A stretch of 64,000 nucleotides of DNA, taken from Micromonospora_E sp048060115. Lineage in GTDB: Bacteria; Actinomycetota; Actinomycetes; Mycobacteriales; Micromonosporaceae. The position numbers and the translations under genes are program-made. Positions 9,131-18,025 of this stretch are shown in pieces (positions within the stretch are counted from its first letter, which is position 1; every line of letters begins with the position of its first letter). The DNA is taken from NCBI RefSeq assembly GCF_048060115.1, contig NZ_JBHMIM010000028.1, positions 1-64,000 of the forward strand. The letters are read 5' to 3'. The notes beneath the pieces were generated by a model, which saw only the letters and a program-made list of their open reading frames with translations, did no database searches and was not told the DNA's origin.

Positions 9131-9580
9131 TCACAGGTAGACGCGGGTCAGCGCTTCGGCCACGCACACCGGCTTGTTGCCGCCGTCCCGTTCGACGGTG
9201 ACCCGGTAGCGGACCTGTACCCCGCCCGCGACGTCGGAGACGTCGAGGATGTCGACCACCGCGCGCAGCCGGGCACCGGCCGGAACCGGCGCCGGAAAAC
9301 GGACCTTGTCGAGCCCGTAGTTGACCGACATCCGGGCACCGGACACCGCCACCCGGCCGGCGACCAGCGCCGGTAGCAACGACAGGGTGAGGAAACCGTG
9401 CGCGATGGTCCCGCCGAACCCACTGTCGGCCGCCCGGCGCGGATCCAGATGAATCCACTGGTGGTCGTCGGTGGCGTCGGCGAACCGGTCGATCCGGTCC
9501 TGGCCGACCCCGATCCAGTCACCGGGTCCGAGGCTGCCGCCGACTGCCCGGCGGAGTTCGTCGACGGATTCGAAGGCCAC
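9131..9580 (-). CDS. MaoC-like (R)-hydratase
   Basis: A 149-residue hot-dog-fold protein of the MaoC dehydratase group, which hydrates trans-2-enoyl-CoA or related thioesters. The hydratase motif is FADATDDHQWIHLDPRRA (Asp and His of the catalytic dyad) followed by GTIAHGFLTLSLLPAL. Length matches single-domain members such as Rv0130 relatives. The GTG at 9580 is chosen because AGGAG sits five bases upstream; GTG 9595 would add five residues. It runs divergently to pabAB, so there is no evident operon partner. Confidence 0.85.
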   Translation of the reverse strand: MAFESVDELRRAVGGSLGPGDWIGVGQDRIDRFADATDDHQWIHLDPRRAADSGFGGTIAHGFLTLSLLPALVAGRVAVSGARMSVNYGLDKVRFPAPVPAGARLRAVVDILDVSDVAGGVQVRYRVTVERDGGNKPVCVAEALTRVYL

Positions 9581-9703
9581 CGCAGCTCCTGTCACGCCGT
9601 TGCCGGACCGGCGATCGCCCGGTCGACGCACAATGCTATCGGCAGGTCGGGGACAATGCGCAGGGCAGGCGTTGGGTGCGACGCGACGCGACGGGAGGTG
9701 GCG

Positions 9704-11887
9704 GTGCGGATCCTGCTCGTCGACAACTACGACTCCTACACGTACAACCTGTTCCAGCTGCTCGCCGTCGCCGCCGGCAGCGAACCGGTGGTGCTGGCCA
9801 ACGACGATCCCCGGCTGACCGCCGTCGAGCAGTTCGACGTGGGGTGCGTGGTCATCTCACCCGGGCCGGGCCGGCCGCAGCAGCTGACCGACCTGGGCTG
9901 GGGCTGGGAGCTGCTCGACCGGCACCCCGGGCTGCCGGTGCTCGGCGTCTGCCTCGGTCACCAGGCCATCGCCCTGCACGCCGGTGCCCAGGTCCGGGAG
10001 CAACTGCCGCGGCACGGCCACCTCGACGAGGTACGACACGACGGCGACGCGCTGTTCGCCGGGATGCCGCAGCGGTTCACCGCCGTCCGCTACCACTCGC
10101 TGCAGGTGGTCGAGCCGTTGCCGGCGGAGCTGGCGGCTACCGCGTGGGCCGCCGACGGCACGGTGATGGCGGTGCGGCATCGTCGGCTGCCCCGCTGGGG
10201 TGTGCAGTTCCACCCGGAGTCGATCGGCACCGAACACGGTCTGCTGTTGGCCCGCAACTTCCTGGCCCTTGCTGCGGATCCGGGGCCGGTCGTCGGCCGC
10301 CGGTCGCCGGAGGCGACATCCGTGCCGACACTGGACGGTCCGTCGGAGTCGGCGCCAGCACCGGCAGCGGGCCCACCGCTGGTGCCGACCGTCGGCGGCT
10401 GGCACCGCGACGTGGCCGTCATCGAGTCGGAGATCGACACCGAGGCCGCGTTCCTGCAGCTGTACGCCGGGTCCCCGTACTCGTTCTGGCTCGACGGCAG
10501 CGACACCGCCGAGGGTCGCTCCCGCTTCTCGTTCCTCGGCGACGCCGCCGGCCCGCACGCCGAGGTGCTCCGGTACCGGGTCGGCAGCGGCCGGGTCGAG
10601 GTGGCACGGCCCGACGGGTCGACCGGGTTCGAGCCGGGCTCCATCTTCGACGTACTCGACCGGCGGCTGGCCGACCGGCGGCTGGCCGTCGGCGACCTGC
10701 CGTTCGACCTCGGCGGCGGATACGTCGGCTACTTCGGCTACGAGACGAAGGCGGACTGCGCCGCCACCACCGCCCGCCGGGCCGACACCCCCGACGCGGT
10801 GTGGATGTTCGTCGATCGACTGATCGTCGTCGACCACCAGCGACGGCGCACCTATCTGGTGGCGTTGAGCGCGGCCGCCGCACTCGCCGCCGCCGAGGTG
10901 CTCGCCGCCGATACCGGGCGGGCCGCGTCCCGCGCCTGGTTGGCGGCGACGGCGACGGCGCTGCGCCACCTCGCGGCGACCCGCCCCGAGCCGCTACCCG
11001 AGCCGCTACCGGAGCCGTTCGCGCCGCCGGCCGACGCGCAGCCGGACCGGTGGGCGGTGCCCGCGCGCGACCGGCCGCGCTACCTCGCCGACATCGACGC
11101 CGCGCTGAATCAGCTGCGGCGTGGCGAGAGTTACGAGATCTGCCTGACCAACCAGCTCCGGCTGCCGGCTATCGACGACCCGTTGGCGTACTTTCGGGTG
11201 CTGCGCCGGATCAACCCGGCGCCCTACGCCGCGTACCTGCGGTTGGCCGACGTCGCCGTGGCCAGCTCGTCGCCGGAGCGGTTCCTGCGGATCGGCCGCG
11301 ACGGCACCGTGTCGAGCACACCGATCAAGGGCACCGCCGCGCGCGGCACCGACCCCCGCCGCGACGACGAGCTGCGGCGTGGCCTGACCGCCGCCGAAAA
11401 GACCAGAGCGGAGAACCTGATGATCGTCGACCTGGTCCGCAACGACCTCGGTCGGGTCTGCGAGATCGGCTCCGTCGAGGTGCCGCGTTTCATGGCGACC
11501 GAGACCTATCCGACGGTGCACCAGCTGGTCTCCACCGTCGAGGGCAGGTTGCGCCACGACACCAGCCCGGTCGACTGCGTACGCGCCTGCTTCCCCGGCG
11601 GCTCGATGACCGGCGCGCCGAAACTACGCACCATGGAGATCATCGACCGGCTGGAAGGCCAGGCCCGCGGCATCTACTCGGGCGCGCTGGGCTACTTCGG
11701 CCTGACCGGCGGCGCCGACCTCAGCATCGTGATCCGGACCGCGGTCGCGACCGGCGACGGGGTCACCGTCGGCGTCGGCGGCGCCATCGTGCTGGACTCC
11801 GACCCCGCCGACGAGTACGCCGAGACGATGCTCAAGGCGCGGGCGTTGCTGACGGCGTACCAGCTCGCCACCCGGTCGGTGCGATGA
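9704..11887 (+). CDS. pabAB: Fused aminodeoxychorismate synthase (PabA-PabB)
   Basis: A 727-residue fusion making 4-amino-4-deoxychorismate from chorismate and glutamine, for folate or a p-aminobenzoate-derived metabolite. Residues 1-190 are a class I glutamine amidotransferase: nucleophile in GVCLGHQAIALHAG and His/Glu in WGVQFHPESIG. Residues 235-720 are the chorismate-binding component: SSSPERFL, STPIKGTAARG (the PIKGT lysine marks PabB rather than TrpE), NLMIVDLVRNDLGRVC and GSMTGAPKLRTMEIID. The GTG at 9704 follows GGGAGG. Its stop overlaps the pabC ATG (ATGA). Such fusions occur both in primary folate metabolism and in antibiotic clusters; I see no biosynthetic cluster here. Confidence 0.92.
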   Translation: MRILLVDNYDSYTYNLFQLLAVAAGSEPVVLANDDPRLTAVEQFDVGCVVISPGPGRPQQLTDLGWGWELLDRHPGLPVLGVCLGHQAIALHAGAQVREQLPRHGHLDEVRHDGDALFAGMPQRFTAVRYHSLQVVEPLPAELAATAWAADGTVMAVRHRRLPRWGVQFHPESIGTEHGLLLARNFLALAADPGPVVGRRSPEATSVPTLDGPSESAPAPAAGPPLVPTVGGWHRDVAVIESEIDTEAAFLQLYAGSPYSFWLDGSDTAEGRSRFSFLGDAAGPHAEVLRYRVGSGRVEVARPDGSTGFEPGSIFDVLDRRLADRRLAVGDLPFDLGGGYVGYFGYETKADCAATTARRADTPDAVWMFVDRLIVVDHQRRRTYLVALSAAAALAAAEVLAADTGRAASRAWLAATATALRHLAATRPEPLPEPLPEPFAPPADAQPDRWAVPARDRPRYLADIDAALNQLRRGESYEICLTNQLRLPAIDDPLAYFRVLRRINPAPYAAYLRLADVAVASSSPERFLRIGRDGTVSSTPIKGTAARGTDPRRDDELRRGLTAAEKTRAENLMIVDLVRNDLGRVCEIGSVEVPRFMATETYPTVHQLVSTVEGRLRHDTSPVDCVRACFPGGSMTGAPKLRTMEIIDRLEGQARGIYSGALGYFGLTGGADLSIVIRTAVATGDGVTVGVGGAIVLDSDPADEYAETMLKARALLTAYQLATRSVR

Positions 11888-12711
11888 GCGCACCGGCCGA
11901 TGGTCCGATGTGGCTCGATGGCCGGCCGGTCACCCCGGCGGAGCTGGCCGCGCTGGCGCTCTACGACTTCGGACACTTCACCACGATGACCGTCGAGCGT
12001 GGGCGGGTCCGCGGCCTGCGGCTGCACCTGAACCGCCTGGTCGACGACTGCCGTACGGTGTTCGGCGCCGACCTGGACCCCGACCGGGTGCTCGCCGTGC
12101 TCCGGGCCGCCGTCGGGTCCGCTCCGGCGATCCCGACGACCACTGTACGGGTGACGATCTTCGATCCGTCGCTGACCGTCGCCGGGCCGGTCGACGTACC
12201 GCCGCGACCGCGGGTCCTGATCACCACCCGCCCGGCTGGCGCCGGACCGACCACCCCGCTGCGGTTGCGGTCCTGCACCTATCAGCGGGACCTGCCGGCG
12301 GTGAAGCACACCGGACTGTTCGGCGCCGTACGGCAGCGCCGACTCGCCCGGGCGGCGGGCTTCGACGACGCGCTGTTCATCACCGCCGACGGTCATATTC
12401 TCGAAGGACCCACCTGGAACGTCGGGTTCGCCGTCGACGGCGAGGTGCGCTGGCCGGCCGGGCCCTGCCTGTCCGGGGTCACCCGGCGGCTGGTGTCGGC
12501 GGCAGCCGAGGCCGCCGGACTGCGCTGCCGATCCGCCCCGGTGCCGTTGTCCGAGCTGACCGGCGGTCACGGTGCCTTCGTCACCAACGCCTCGGTCGGG
12601 GTACGGGCGGTCGCAGCCATCGACGGGACCCCGTTGGCGGACGCGCCGCTGGTGCGCCGGCTGGGTGAGCTCTACGCCGCCGGCCACGGCGATCCGCTCG
12701 ACCGGAACTGA
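11884..12711 (+). CDS. pabC: Aminodeoxychorismate lyase, class IV aminotransferase fold
   Basis: A 275-residue PLP enzyme that releases pyruvate from aminodeoxychorismate to give p-aminobenzoate. The fold-type IV signature is visible: the PLP lysine in LPAVKHTG, then GFDDALFITADGHILEGPTW and the late VTNASVGVRAV loop. Position immediately after pabAB with a four-base ATGA overlap supports the assignment over branched-chain or D-amino-acid aminotransferase, which share the fold. Confidence 0.87.
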   Translation: MSAPADGPMWLDGRPVTPAELAALALYDFGHFTTMTVERGRVRGLRLHLNRLVDDCRTVFGADLDPDRVLAVLRAAVGSAPAIPTTTVRVTIFDPSLTVAGPVDVPPRPRVLITTRPAGAGPTTPLRLRSCTYQRDLPAVKHTGLFGAVRQRRLARAAGFDDALFITADGHILEGPTWNVGFAVDGEVRWPAGPCLSGVTRRLVSAAAEAAGLRCRSAPVPLSELTGGHGAFVTNASVGVRAVAAIDGTPLADAPLVRRLGELYAAGHGDPLDRN

Positions 12712-12761
12712 CCGACGAGCCGGGTGGGCATGAACGGCCGCCGACCGGGTACACGTCGGTC

Positions 12762-13409
12762 GTGGCCCAGGACACCGTGGTACGCGTACCCGCCGCTGGC
12801 GTCGTGCTCGACGCCGACGTGGTGCTGCCCGACCACGCCCGCGCGGTGGTGCTGTTCGCCCACGGTAGTGGAAGTTCCCGGCTCAGCCCACGCAACCGGA
12901 TGGTCGCCAATCGGCTCAACGCAGCCGGTCTCGCCACCGTCCTGGTCGACCTGCTGACCAAGGATGAGGAGCAGATCGACGCGGTCACCGCCGAGCTGAG
13001 GTTCGACATGGAACTGCTCAGCCGGCGGCTGACCGCGGTCGTCGACTGGTTGGCAGGACAACCTGACCTCGGTGACCTACCGGTGGGTCTGTTCGGTGCC
13101 AGCACCGGCGCGGCGGCGGCGTTGCTGGCCGCCGCGGCGCGGCCTGACCGGGTGGTTGCCGTGGTCTCCCGTGGCGGCCGTCCCGACCTCGCCGGCGCCG
13201 GGTTGGCCGAAGTGCGGGCACCGACCCTGCTGCTCGTCGGGGAGCTCGACCCGCAGGTCAAGGAGCTCAACGCCGCTGCTGCGGCTGCCCTGCCGGCGCC
13301 GTGCGAACTGCGGGTGGTGCCGGGTGCCGGTCACCTGTTCGCCGAGCCCGGCACACTGGACCTGGTCGTCGCCGACGCCGCCGACTGGTTCGACACGCGG
13401 CTGGGCTGA
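12762..13409 (+). CDS. Alpha/beta hydrolase, dienelactone-hydrolase-like
   Basis: A 215-residue alpha/beta hydrolase. The oxyanion-hole region is VVLFAHGSGSSRLSPRN, the nucleophile elbow is GLFGASTGAAAAL (Ser in GxSxG), the acid is in LLLVGELDPQV and the histidine in VVPGAGHLF. The protein is small and lacks a cap. The GTG start at 12762 opens the conserved strand; no strong ribosome site is seen. The substrate is unknown. It lies 50 bp after pabC and may be co-transcribed. Confidence 0.8.
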   Translation: MAQDTVVRVPAAGVVLDADVVLPDHARAVVLFAHGSGSSRLSPRNRMVANRLNAAGLATVLVDLLTKDEEQIDAVTAELRFDMELLSRRLTAVVDWLAGQPDLGDLPVGLFGASTGAAAALLAAAARPDRVVAVVSRGGRPDLAGAGLAEVRAPTLLLVGELDPQVKELNAAAAAALPAPCELRVVPGAGHLFAEPGTLDLVVADAADWFDTRLG

Positions 13410-13441
13410 TACTGGCCAGGCGTGACTCGCCGATCGGTGCG

Positions 13442-13464
13442 GCCCGGTGCGGGTCCGACCGGGC
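13442..13464. terminator. Possible bidirectional terminator
   Basis: A 7-bp GCCCGGT/ACCGGGC stem with a 9-base loop sits in the short gap between convergent genes. Confidence 0.3.
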
Positions 13465-13465
13465 T

Positions 13466-14059
13466 TCACCCAGGGAAGAGCCAGTTCAACGCGGCCAGCG
13501 ACGTGGCGACGTACCGGTCCCGGCCGGCCTCGACGCCGTACGCGAGGTCCTCGAAGACCCGGCACCGGCCGTGGAAGCGTGCCTGCACCCGGAGTGCTTC
13601 CAACTCGTTGCCGGCGGCGGAGTAGCCGCGCAACGCACAGTCGAGGGGCGTCCGGCGGCTCGCCGCGGTGGTGTGCAACCGGTCGAGCAGCGTGCCGATG
13701 GCCGCGGCGACCGGTGTGGCGTACGCGGCCCGCGTCTCGGGCGGCAGGTCCAGTAGTGGAATCCCCGGTAGCTTGCGGTATCCCAGGCACCAGCCGCCGA
13801 CAGCGAACAAGGGCCGGGGGACCGGCAGCGGTGACACCTCCGCGACGGTGGCGAGCAGGTGGACCTCGCGCTGCAGCCGGTCCGGATCCGGTTTCCTGGC
13901 GGCGCGGACGATCAGTTCGCCGTCGACGTCGTAACAGATGTGGTCGAGACCTGCACCGATCAGGGACACCGTCCGGACCGGTTGGGCGGGCACTGCGGTG
14001 CGTACGGCGGTGCGTACGGCGGTGCGTACGGCGTCGAGGTCATGGCGGGGACCAGCCAT
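13466..14059 (-). pseudogene. Aminoglycoside-phosphotransferase-like gene with internal deletion
   Basis: The 197-residue frame begins like an APH/ChoK kinase N-lobe: TVSLIGAGLDHICYDVDGEL, LIVRAARKPDPDRLQREVHLL and GWCLGYRKLPGIPLL. It then passes directly to a family-like C-terminal tail, FHGRCRVFEDLAYGVEAGRD with ATSLAALNWLF. The section that should carry the HGD catalytic loop and the DFxx metal-binding Asp is absent, so kinase activity is not expected. An in-frame loss of roughly 80-100 codons would explain this. A 12-bp triplicate lies near the start. Confidence 0.6.
13995..14030 (-). repeat. Three tandem 12-bp repeats
   Basis: GCGGTGCGTACG occurs three times head to tail, encoding repeated Val-Arg-Thr-Ala near the start of the APH-like frame. 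Confidence 0.85.
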
Positions 14060-14215
14060 CCGGCCGATGCTAGCCGACCTTTGCTACGTCTGCGGCTGAC
14101 GCAGGCGCCGCATCGTTGCAGGTGGTGGTGATGTCGTCACGAAGATGATCGTTTGCTGGCGGGGTGCGCGCACTTGTTACGGTCGTCGACCGGTGGACGA
14201 GTGAAGGACGGCGGC

Positions 14216-14875
14216 ATGAACGGGACAGTGGCTTACCTGGTGACCGGGCTGGGGTGCCTGATCGCAGTCGCCGGAGTGGTGGCGGTGTCGATCGGGGTGT
14301 GGCGGTCCCGGGTCCGGGCCAACGACTCCAATCGGGCCGGGCGTTCCCCGGCCGACCCGTTCCACACCGGTGACACCGACGCGCTGCGCGGCGACCCCCG
14401 CCGGCTGGTACCCGGCGACATCGTGGAGACCAAGGGCCAGTCGTACGTGGTACGCGGCAGTGTGCACTTCGCCGAGGGCGGCTGGAACTGGAGCGAACAC
14501 TTCCTCGACGACGCCCGGGGCGACAAGCTGTGGCTCTCGGTGGAGTCCGATCCGGACCTGGAGTTGGTGCTCTGGCGGTCGGCGGCGCCGGATGTCGTGC
14601 TGCAGCCCGGTGCCGGGACGATCGACCTCGCCGGCCGGCGTTACCGGCTCGACGAGTCCGGGCAGGCCAGGTTCACCAGTGTCGGTGCCACCGGGTTGGC
14701 GCCCAACGGCACCGTCCGCTACTACGACTACACCGCGCCGGACGACGCCCGGCTCTCCTTCGAAGGATACGGTGATTCGTCCCGCTGGGAGATCGGGCTC
14801 GGTGCGGTGCTGCACCGGGCCGAGGTGATGATCTACCCTGCCGGTGGTCAGCCGCCGACCGGCCGGTCGGCCTGA
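14216..14875 (+). CDS. DUF4178-domain membrane protein
   Basis: A 219-residue protein with one N-terminal membrane segment (VAYLVTGLGCLIAVAGVVAV) and a cytoplasmic DUF4178 domain starting at LRGDPRRLVPGDIVETKGQSY and including GGWNWSEHFLDD. The biochemical role is unknown. It is the first gene of a five-gene run ending in a membrane spermidine-synthase-like enzyme. In actinomycetes these DUF families are repeatedly found together, which implies a shared process. ATG 14216 follows GAAGGA. Confidence 0.8.
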   Translation: MNGTVAYLVTGLGCLIAVAGVVAVSIGVWRSRVRANDSNRAGRSPADPFHTGDTDALRGDPRRLVPGDIVETKGQSYVVRGSVHFAEGGWNWSEHFLDDARGDKLWLSVESDPDLELVLWRSAAPDVVLQPGAGTIDLAGRRYRLDESGQARFTSVGATGLAPNGTVRYYDYTAPDDARLSFEGYGDSSRWEIGLGAVLHRAEVMIYPAGGQPPTGRSA

Positions 14876-14876
14876 C

Positions 14877-15428
14877 ATGCTGGTCAGCCTCGACGCACCG
14901 TACGTCGACACCACCGCCGCCGATCTCGGTTTCGCGCTGGGGCTGGCGCAACTGCCCGCCCTGTACGTGCTCGACCTGCCGTCGCCGGCGACGGTGTCGC
15001 CGCTGGCAGCGGGTGGCGGGCCGGGCGGTGCGGGAGCGACCCGATGCGGACTGCTCCGGCTGCGCCTGTTGGGCGCCTCCCACCAGGCGGTGCTGCGCAC
15101 CGGCGACAGCGAACTGGTCGAGACGGTCGCCTGCCTGCCCGGTCGGCCGCGGGACCTGCCGCCGGCGGTGGACGGCCCCGACGGGTACCACTTCACGGCC
15201 CGGGTGCGGCGGTTGCCCGCCGCCGCGCTCGCCGCGCGGGTCGGTGAGCTGCGGCGGCGGCTGACCGACGATCCACAGGCGCTGGTCGGGATCTTTCCCG
15301 GCAGCCCGGACGCGTTGACCGCACTGCATGCCCGGTTCGACGACGGCCAGGTCAGCTGGCTCACCTGGCATTCGTATCCGCAGGGGGGCGAGCTGGTCGA
15401 GACCGAGACGGTGGTGACGACACGATGA
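14877..15428 (+). CDS. DUF2617 family protein
   Basis: A 183-residue soluble protein of the DUF2617 family: MLVSLDAPYVDTTAADLGFAL at the start, TRCGLLRLRLLGASHQAVL in the middle, and the conserved LVGIFPGSPDALTALHA and WLTWHSYPQGGELVETET stretches near the end. No catalytic motif is known. It starts one base after the DUF4178 stop and overlaps the next gene by four bases, so it is a middle gene of the cluster. Confidence 0.8.
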   Translation: MLVSLDAPYVDTTAADLGFALGLAQLPALYVLDLPSPATVSPLAAGGGPGGAGATRCGLLRLRLLGASHQAVLRTGDSELVETVACLPGRPRDLPPAVDGPDGYHFTARVRRLPAAALAARVGELRRRLTDDPQALVGIFPGSPDALTALHARFDDGQVSWLTWHSYPQGGELVETETVVTTR

Positions 15429-15850
15429 CTTCAGGTAAGTGGATCATTGGCGGCGTGGTGCTCGCCCTGGTGGGCGTGATCGTGTCGTGCTGCGGGCTGG
15501 CGGCCGGCACCTTCTCCGCCCGTAGCTACGTCGAACGCAGCTACGCCCGCTCGACCGTCGACGACATCGGCTCCGACGCCAAGGGATTCCGGTCCGACCG
15601 GCCACCGGCAGAGGTGGCCGACGAGCTCAGCAGGGAGTTCCAACCGGCGGACCGCTTCATCGACGGCGACCGGCACTATCTGCGGTACGGCGACGACTCG
15701 GTGGTGATCCTGCCGGCCGCGCTCGGCTCGTTGATCCTCGTCGAACGGATGGCGACCGCCCACGCCCGCTACCGGCCCGTCGTGGGCAACTCGTGGAACT
15801 GGCAGCGTGGCAGCACGACCCGTGGCGGCGGCCCGGGCACTGGCAAGTGA
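15425..15850 (+). CDS. DUF4247 family protein
   Basis: A 141-residue protein with an N-terminal membrane segment (IIGGVVLALVGVIVSCCGLA). The extracytoplasmic domain is DUF4247-like, with IDGDRHYLRYGDDSVVILPA, and has a Gly-rich tail. The two adjacent Cys in the membrane segment do not form a clear lipobox. Fourth-base overlaps (ATGA) tie it to the DUF2617 gene. The function is unknown. Confidence 0.8.
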   Translation: MTSGKWIIGGVVLALVGVIVSCCGLAAGTFSARSYVERSYARSTVDDIGSDAKGFRSDRPPAEVADELSREFQPADRFIDGDRHYLRYGDDSVVILPAALGSLILVERMATAHARYRPVVGNSWNWQRGSTTRGGGPGTGK

Positions 15851-15875
15851 CACCCCTTCACCCCTGGAGTCCCAC

Positions 15876-16301
15876 ATGTTCCGAACCCTCTTCGTCGACC
15901 TGTTGCTGACCCTCGCGTACAGCGGGGTGGGGTTGGTCCTGATGGCCCTCGGCTACCTGCTCGTCGACGTCGTCACCCCGGGCAAGCTGCACGAGCTGAT
16001 CTGGTCCCAACGCAACCGCAACGCCAGCATCCTGCTCGCCTCGAATCTCGCCGCGGTGGGGATCATCGTGGTCGCCGCAATCACCGCCGGGGAGAACAGT
16101 TTCGTCGACGGCCTGGTCGGCACCGCCGGATACGGGCTGCTCGGCCTGGTCGTGATGGCGGTGTCGTTCGTGCTGCTCGACGCGGTGACCCCCGGACGTC
16201 TGGGGGACATCCTGGTGGACCCGCAGCCACATCCGGCGGTCTGGATCAGCGCCGTCATCCACCTCGCCACCGGCGCGATCGTGGCGGCGGCGATCAGCTG
16301 A
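15876..16301 (+). CDS. DUF350 integral membrane protein
   Basis: A 141-residue protein with four hydrophobic segments arranged as two repeats (GVGLVLMALGYLLVDVVTPG and LLGLVVMAVSFVLLDAVTPG). This is the internal duplication typical of DUF350 (UPF0719/YjfL-like). Each repeat ends in D-V/A-VTPG. The role is unknown; family members lie beside spermidine-synthase-like or DUF4178 genes, as here. Confidence 0.85.
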   Translation: MFRTLFVDLLLTLAYSGVGLVLMALGYLLVDVVTPGKLHELIWSQRNRNASILLASNLAAVGIIVVAAITAGENSFVDGLVGTAGYGLLGLVVMAVSFVLLDAVTPGRLGDILVDPQPHPAVWISAVIHLATGAIVAAAIS

Positions 16302-16317
16302 TGTCAGCGAGCAGCTG

Positions 16318-17913
16318 ATGACGGCGGTCGCCGTCCCGGCGTCGGACGATGCCGCCGGCGCCGGGCGCCGCTACGCGCGGCTGGCCCGCCCGGCGGTGCT
16401 CGCCGCGGTCTTCGTCTGTGCCGCCTGCGGCCTGGTCTACGAGTTGGCCCTCGTCGCCCTGGGCAGCTACCTGATCGGGGACACCGTCGGGCAGGCGTCG
16501 ATCGTGCTGGGCGTGATGGTGTTCGCGATGGGCGTCGGCGCGTTGGCCGCCAAGCCGTTGCAGCACCGCGCCGTCATCGCGTTCGCCGCTGTCGAGCTGG
16601 CCTTGGCGCTGCTCGGCGGCCTGTCGGTGCTGGTGCTCTATGCCGCCTTCGCCTGGCTCGACCTGTACGCGCCGGCGTTGGTGGCGATCGCCTTCGTGCT
16701 CGGACTGCTGATCGGGGCGGAGATTCCGCTGCTGATGGTCCTGCTGCAGCGGATCCGGGCCCAGTCTGCCGGCAGCGCGGTCGCCGACCTGTTCGCCGCC
16801 GACTACGTGGGCGCGTTGCTCGGTGGGCTGGCCTTCCCGTTCCTGCTGATTCCGTTCTTCGGTCAGCTACGCGGCGCGCTGCTGGTCGGTGTGGTCAACG
16901 CGCTGGCCGGGATCCTGCTGGTCGGCACCGTGTTCCGCCAGGATCTGGGCCGGCGCGGCCGGGCGGCGGTGGCCGTGGCCGCGACGCTGGTCGGCGTTGT
17001 GTTGTGCGGCGCCTACCTGATGGCCGAGGACTTCGAGGTGACGGCGCGTCAGCAGCTCTACCGCGATCCGGTGGTGCACGCCGAACACAGCCGGTATCAG
17101 GAGATCGTCCTCACCCGGGCGGTGTCGCCGGTCGCGGGTGCTCCGGACCTGCGGCTCTACCTCAACGGTGATCTTCAGTTCAGTTCGGTCGACGAATACC
17201 GCTACCACGAGGCGCTGGTCCACCCGGCGCTGGCGGGTGAGCGTGACCGGGTGCTGGTGCTCGGCGGCGGTGACGGGCTGGCGCTGCGGGAGGTGCTGCG
17301 CTACCCGGACGTGTCCTCGGTGACCGTGGTCGAACTCGATCCGGCGGTGGTGACGCTGGCCCGCACCGACCCGCAGATCCGCACGCTCAACGCGGCCGCC
17401 TTCGACGACCCCCGGGTACGCCTGGTGCACGCCGACGCGTTCACCTGGCTCAGAGCGGTTCCGGGCACCTTCGACGCGGTGATCGTCGACCTGCCGGACC
17501 CGGACCAGACCGCGACCGCCAAGCTGTACTCGGTGGAGTTCTACGGTCTGCTGCGCCGGGTGCTCGGGCCGTCGTCGCGGCTGGTGGTGCAGGCGGGGTC
17601 GCCGTACTTCGCGCCACGGGCGTACTGGTGCGTCGACGCGTCGATCCGGCGCGCCGGTCTGACCACCCGGCCGTACCACGTGGACGTGCCGTCGTTCGGT
17701 GACTGGGGCTTCCTGATGGCCGTACCCGCCGATGACGGTGCGCCGGTGCTGCGGGTTCCGGCGGACGCCCCGCCGCTGCGGTTCCTCCGCCCTGAGGTGC
17801 TCCGGGCGGCCGAGGTCTTCCCGCCGGACCGTGGGCCGTTGGCGGTGGCGCCGTCGACGCTGCTGGAGCCCCGGGTGCTGGAGTACAGCCGGGAGGGGTG
17901 GCGCGGCTACTGA
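16318..17913 (+). CDS. Membrane-fused spermidine-synthase-like methyltransferase fold protein
   Basis: A 531-residue fusion. Residues 20-240 hold about seven membrane segments. Residues 260-480 are a spermidine/spermine-synthase domain: EHSRYQEIVLTRAV, LYLNGDLQFSSVDEYRYHEA, the nucleotide-binding VLVLGGGDGLALREVLRYP, VTVVELDPAVVTLAR and DAVIVDLPDPDQTATAKLYS with the catalytic Asp. The soluble domain alone would make polyamines from putrescine and decarboxylated S-adenosylmethionine. The membrane part suggests coupling of synthesis and transport or a different substrate. It ends the DUF4178-DUF2617-DUF4247-DUF350 run. Confidence 0.85.
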   Translation: MTAVAVPASDDAAGAGRRYARLARPAVLAAVFVCAACGLVYELALVALGSYLIGDTVGQASIVLGVMVFAMGVGALAAKPLQHRAVIAFAAVELALALLGGLSVLVLYAAFAWLDLYAPALVAIAFVLGLLIGAEIPLLMVLLQRIRAQSAGSAVADLFAADYVGALLGGLAFPFLLIPFFGQLRGALLVGVVNALAGILLVGTVFRQDLGRRGRAAVAVAATLVGVVLCGAYLMAEDFEVTARQQLYRDPVVHAEHSRYQEIVLTRAVSPVAGAPDLRLYLNGDLQFSSVDEYRYHEALVHPALAGERDRVLVLGGGDGLALREVLRYPDVSSVTVVELDPAVVTLARTDPQIRTLNAAAFDDPRVRLVHADAFTWLRAVPGTFDAVIVDLPDPDQTATAKLYSVEFYGLLRRVLGPSSRLVVQAGSPYFAPRAYWCVDASIRRAGLTTRPYHVDVPSFGDWGFLMAVPADDGAPVLRVPADAPPLRFLRPEVLRAAEVFPPDRGPLAVAPSTLLEPRVLEYSREGWRGY

Positions 17914-17972
17914 CGGCGGATGCCGCTGTGGCCACGATCACGGGCGGTGGTCGCGACCGTTGCCGCTGACCA

Positions 17973-17991
17973 AGCAAGCGACCGGTATGGT
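17973..17991 (+). promoter_or_regulatory. Degenerate KstR2-like site with -10 box
   Basis: AGCAAGCGACCGGT retains one good half-site (CAAG) but has ACCG instead of CTTG. A TATGGT -10 box follows directly at 17986-17991, mirroring the layout CAAGCGCTTGG-TANNNT seen at ipdA. A longer inverted repeat TGACCA/TGGTCA spans 17967-17993. It lies 35 bp before the MBL-fold gene. Confidence 0.4.
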
Positions 17992-18025
17992 CAGTGGCTG
18001 GTGGGTCAGTGCGAGGGGGTGCCCG

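Noticed and set aside
9007..9201. Small ORF after the His-rich protein
   Set aside because: It overlaps a hairpin and the 3' end of the MaoC gene, and shows no motif or ribosome site.
9676..12711. A 1011-codon open frame across pabAB and pabC
   Set aside because: It is a high-GC shadow frame, Arg/Pro/Gly-rich without motifs, lying over well-supported genes; only its last part coincides with pabC.
13995..14030. CRISPR-like array
   Set aside because: Three contiguous 12-bp units without spacers form a simple coding tandem repeat.
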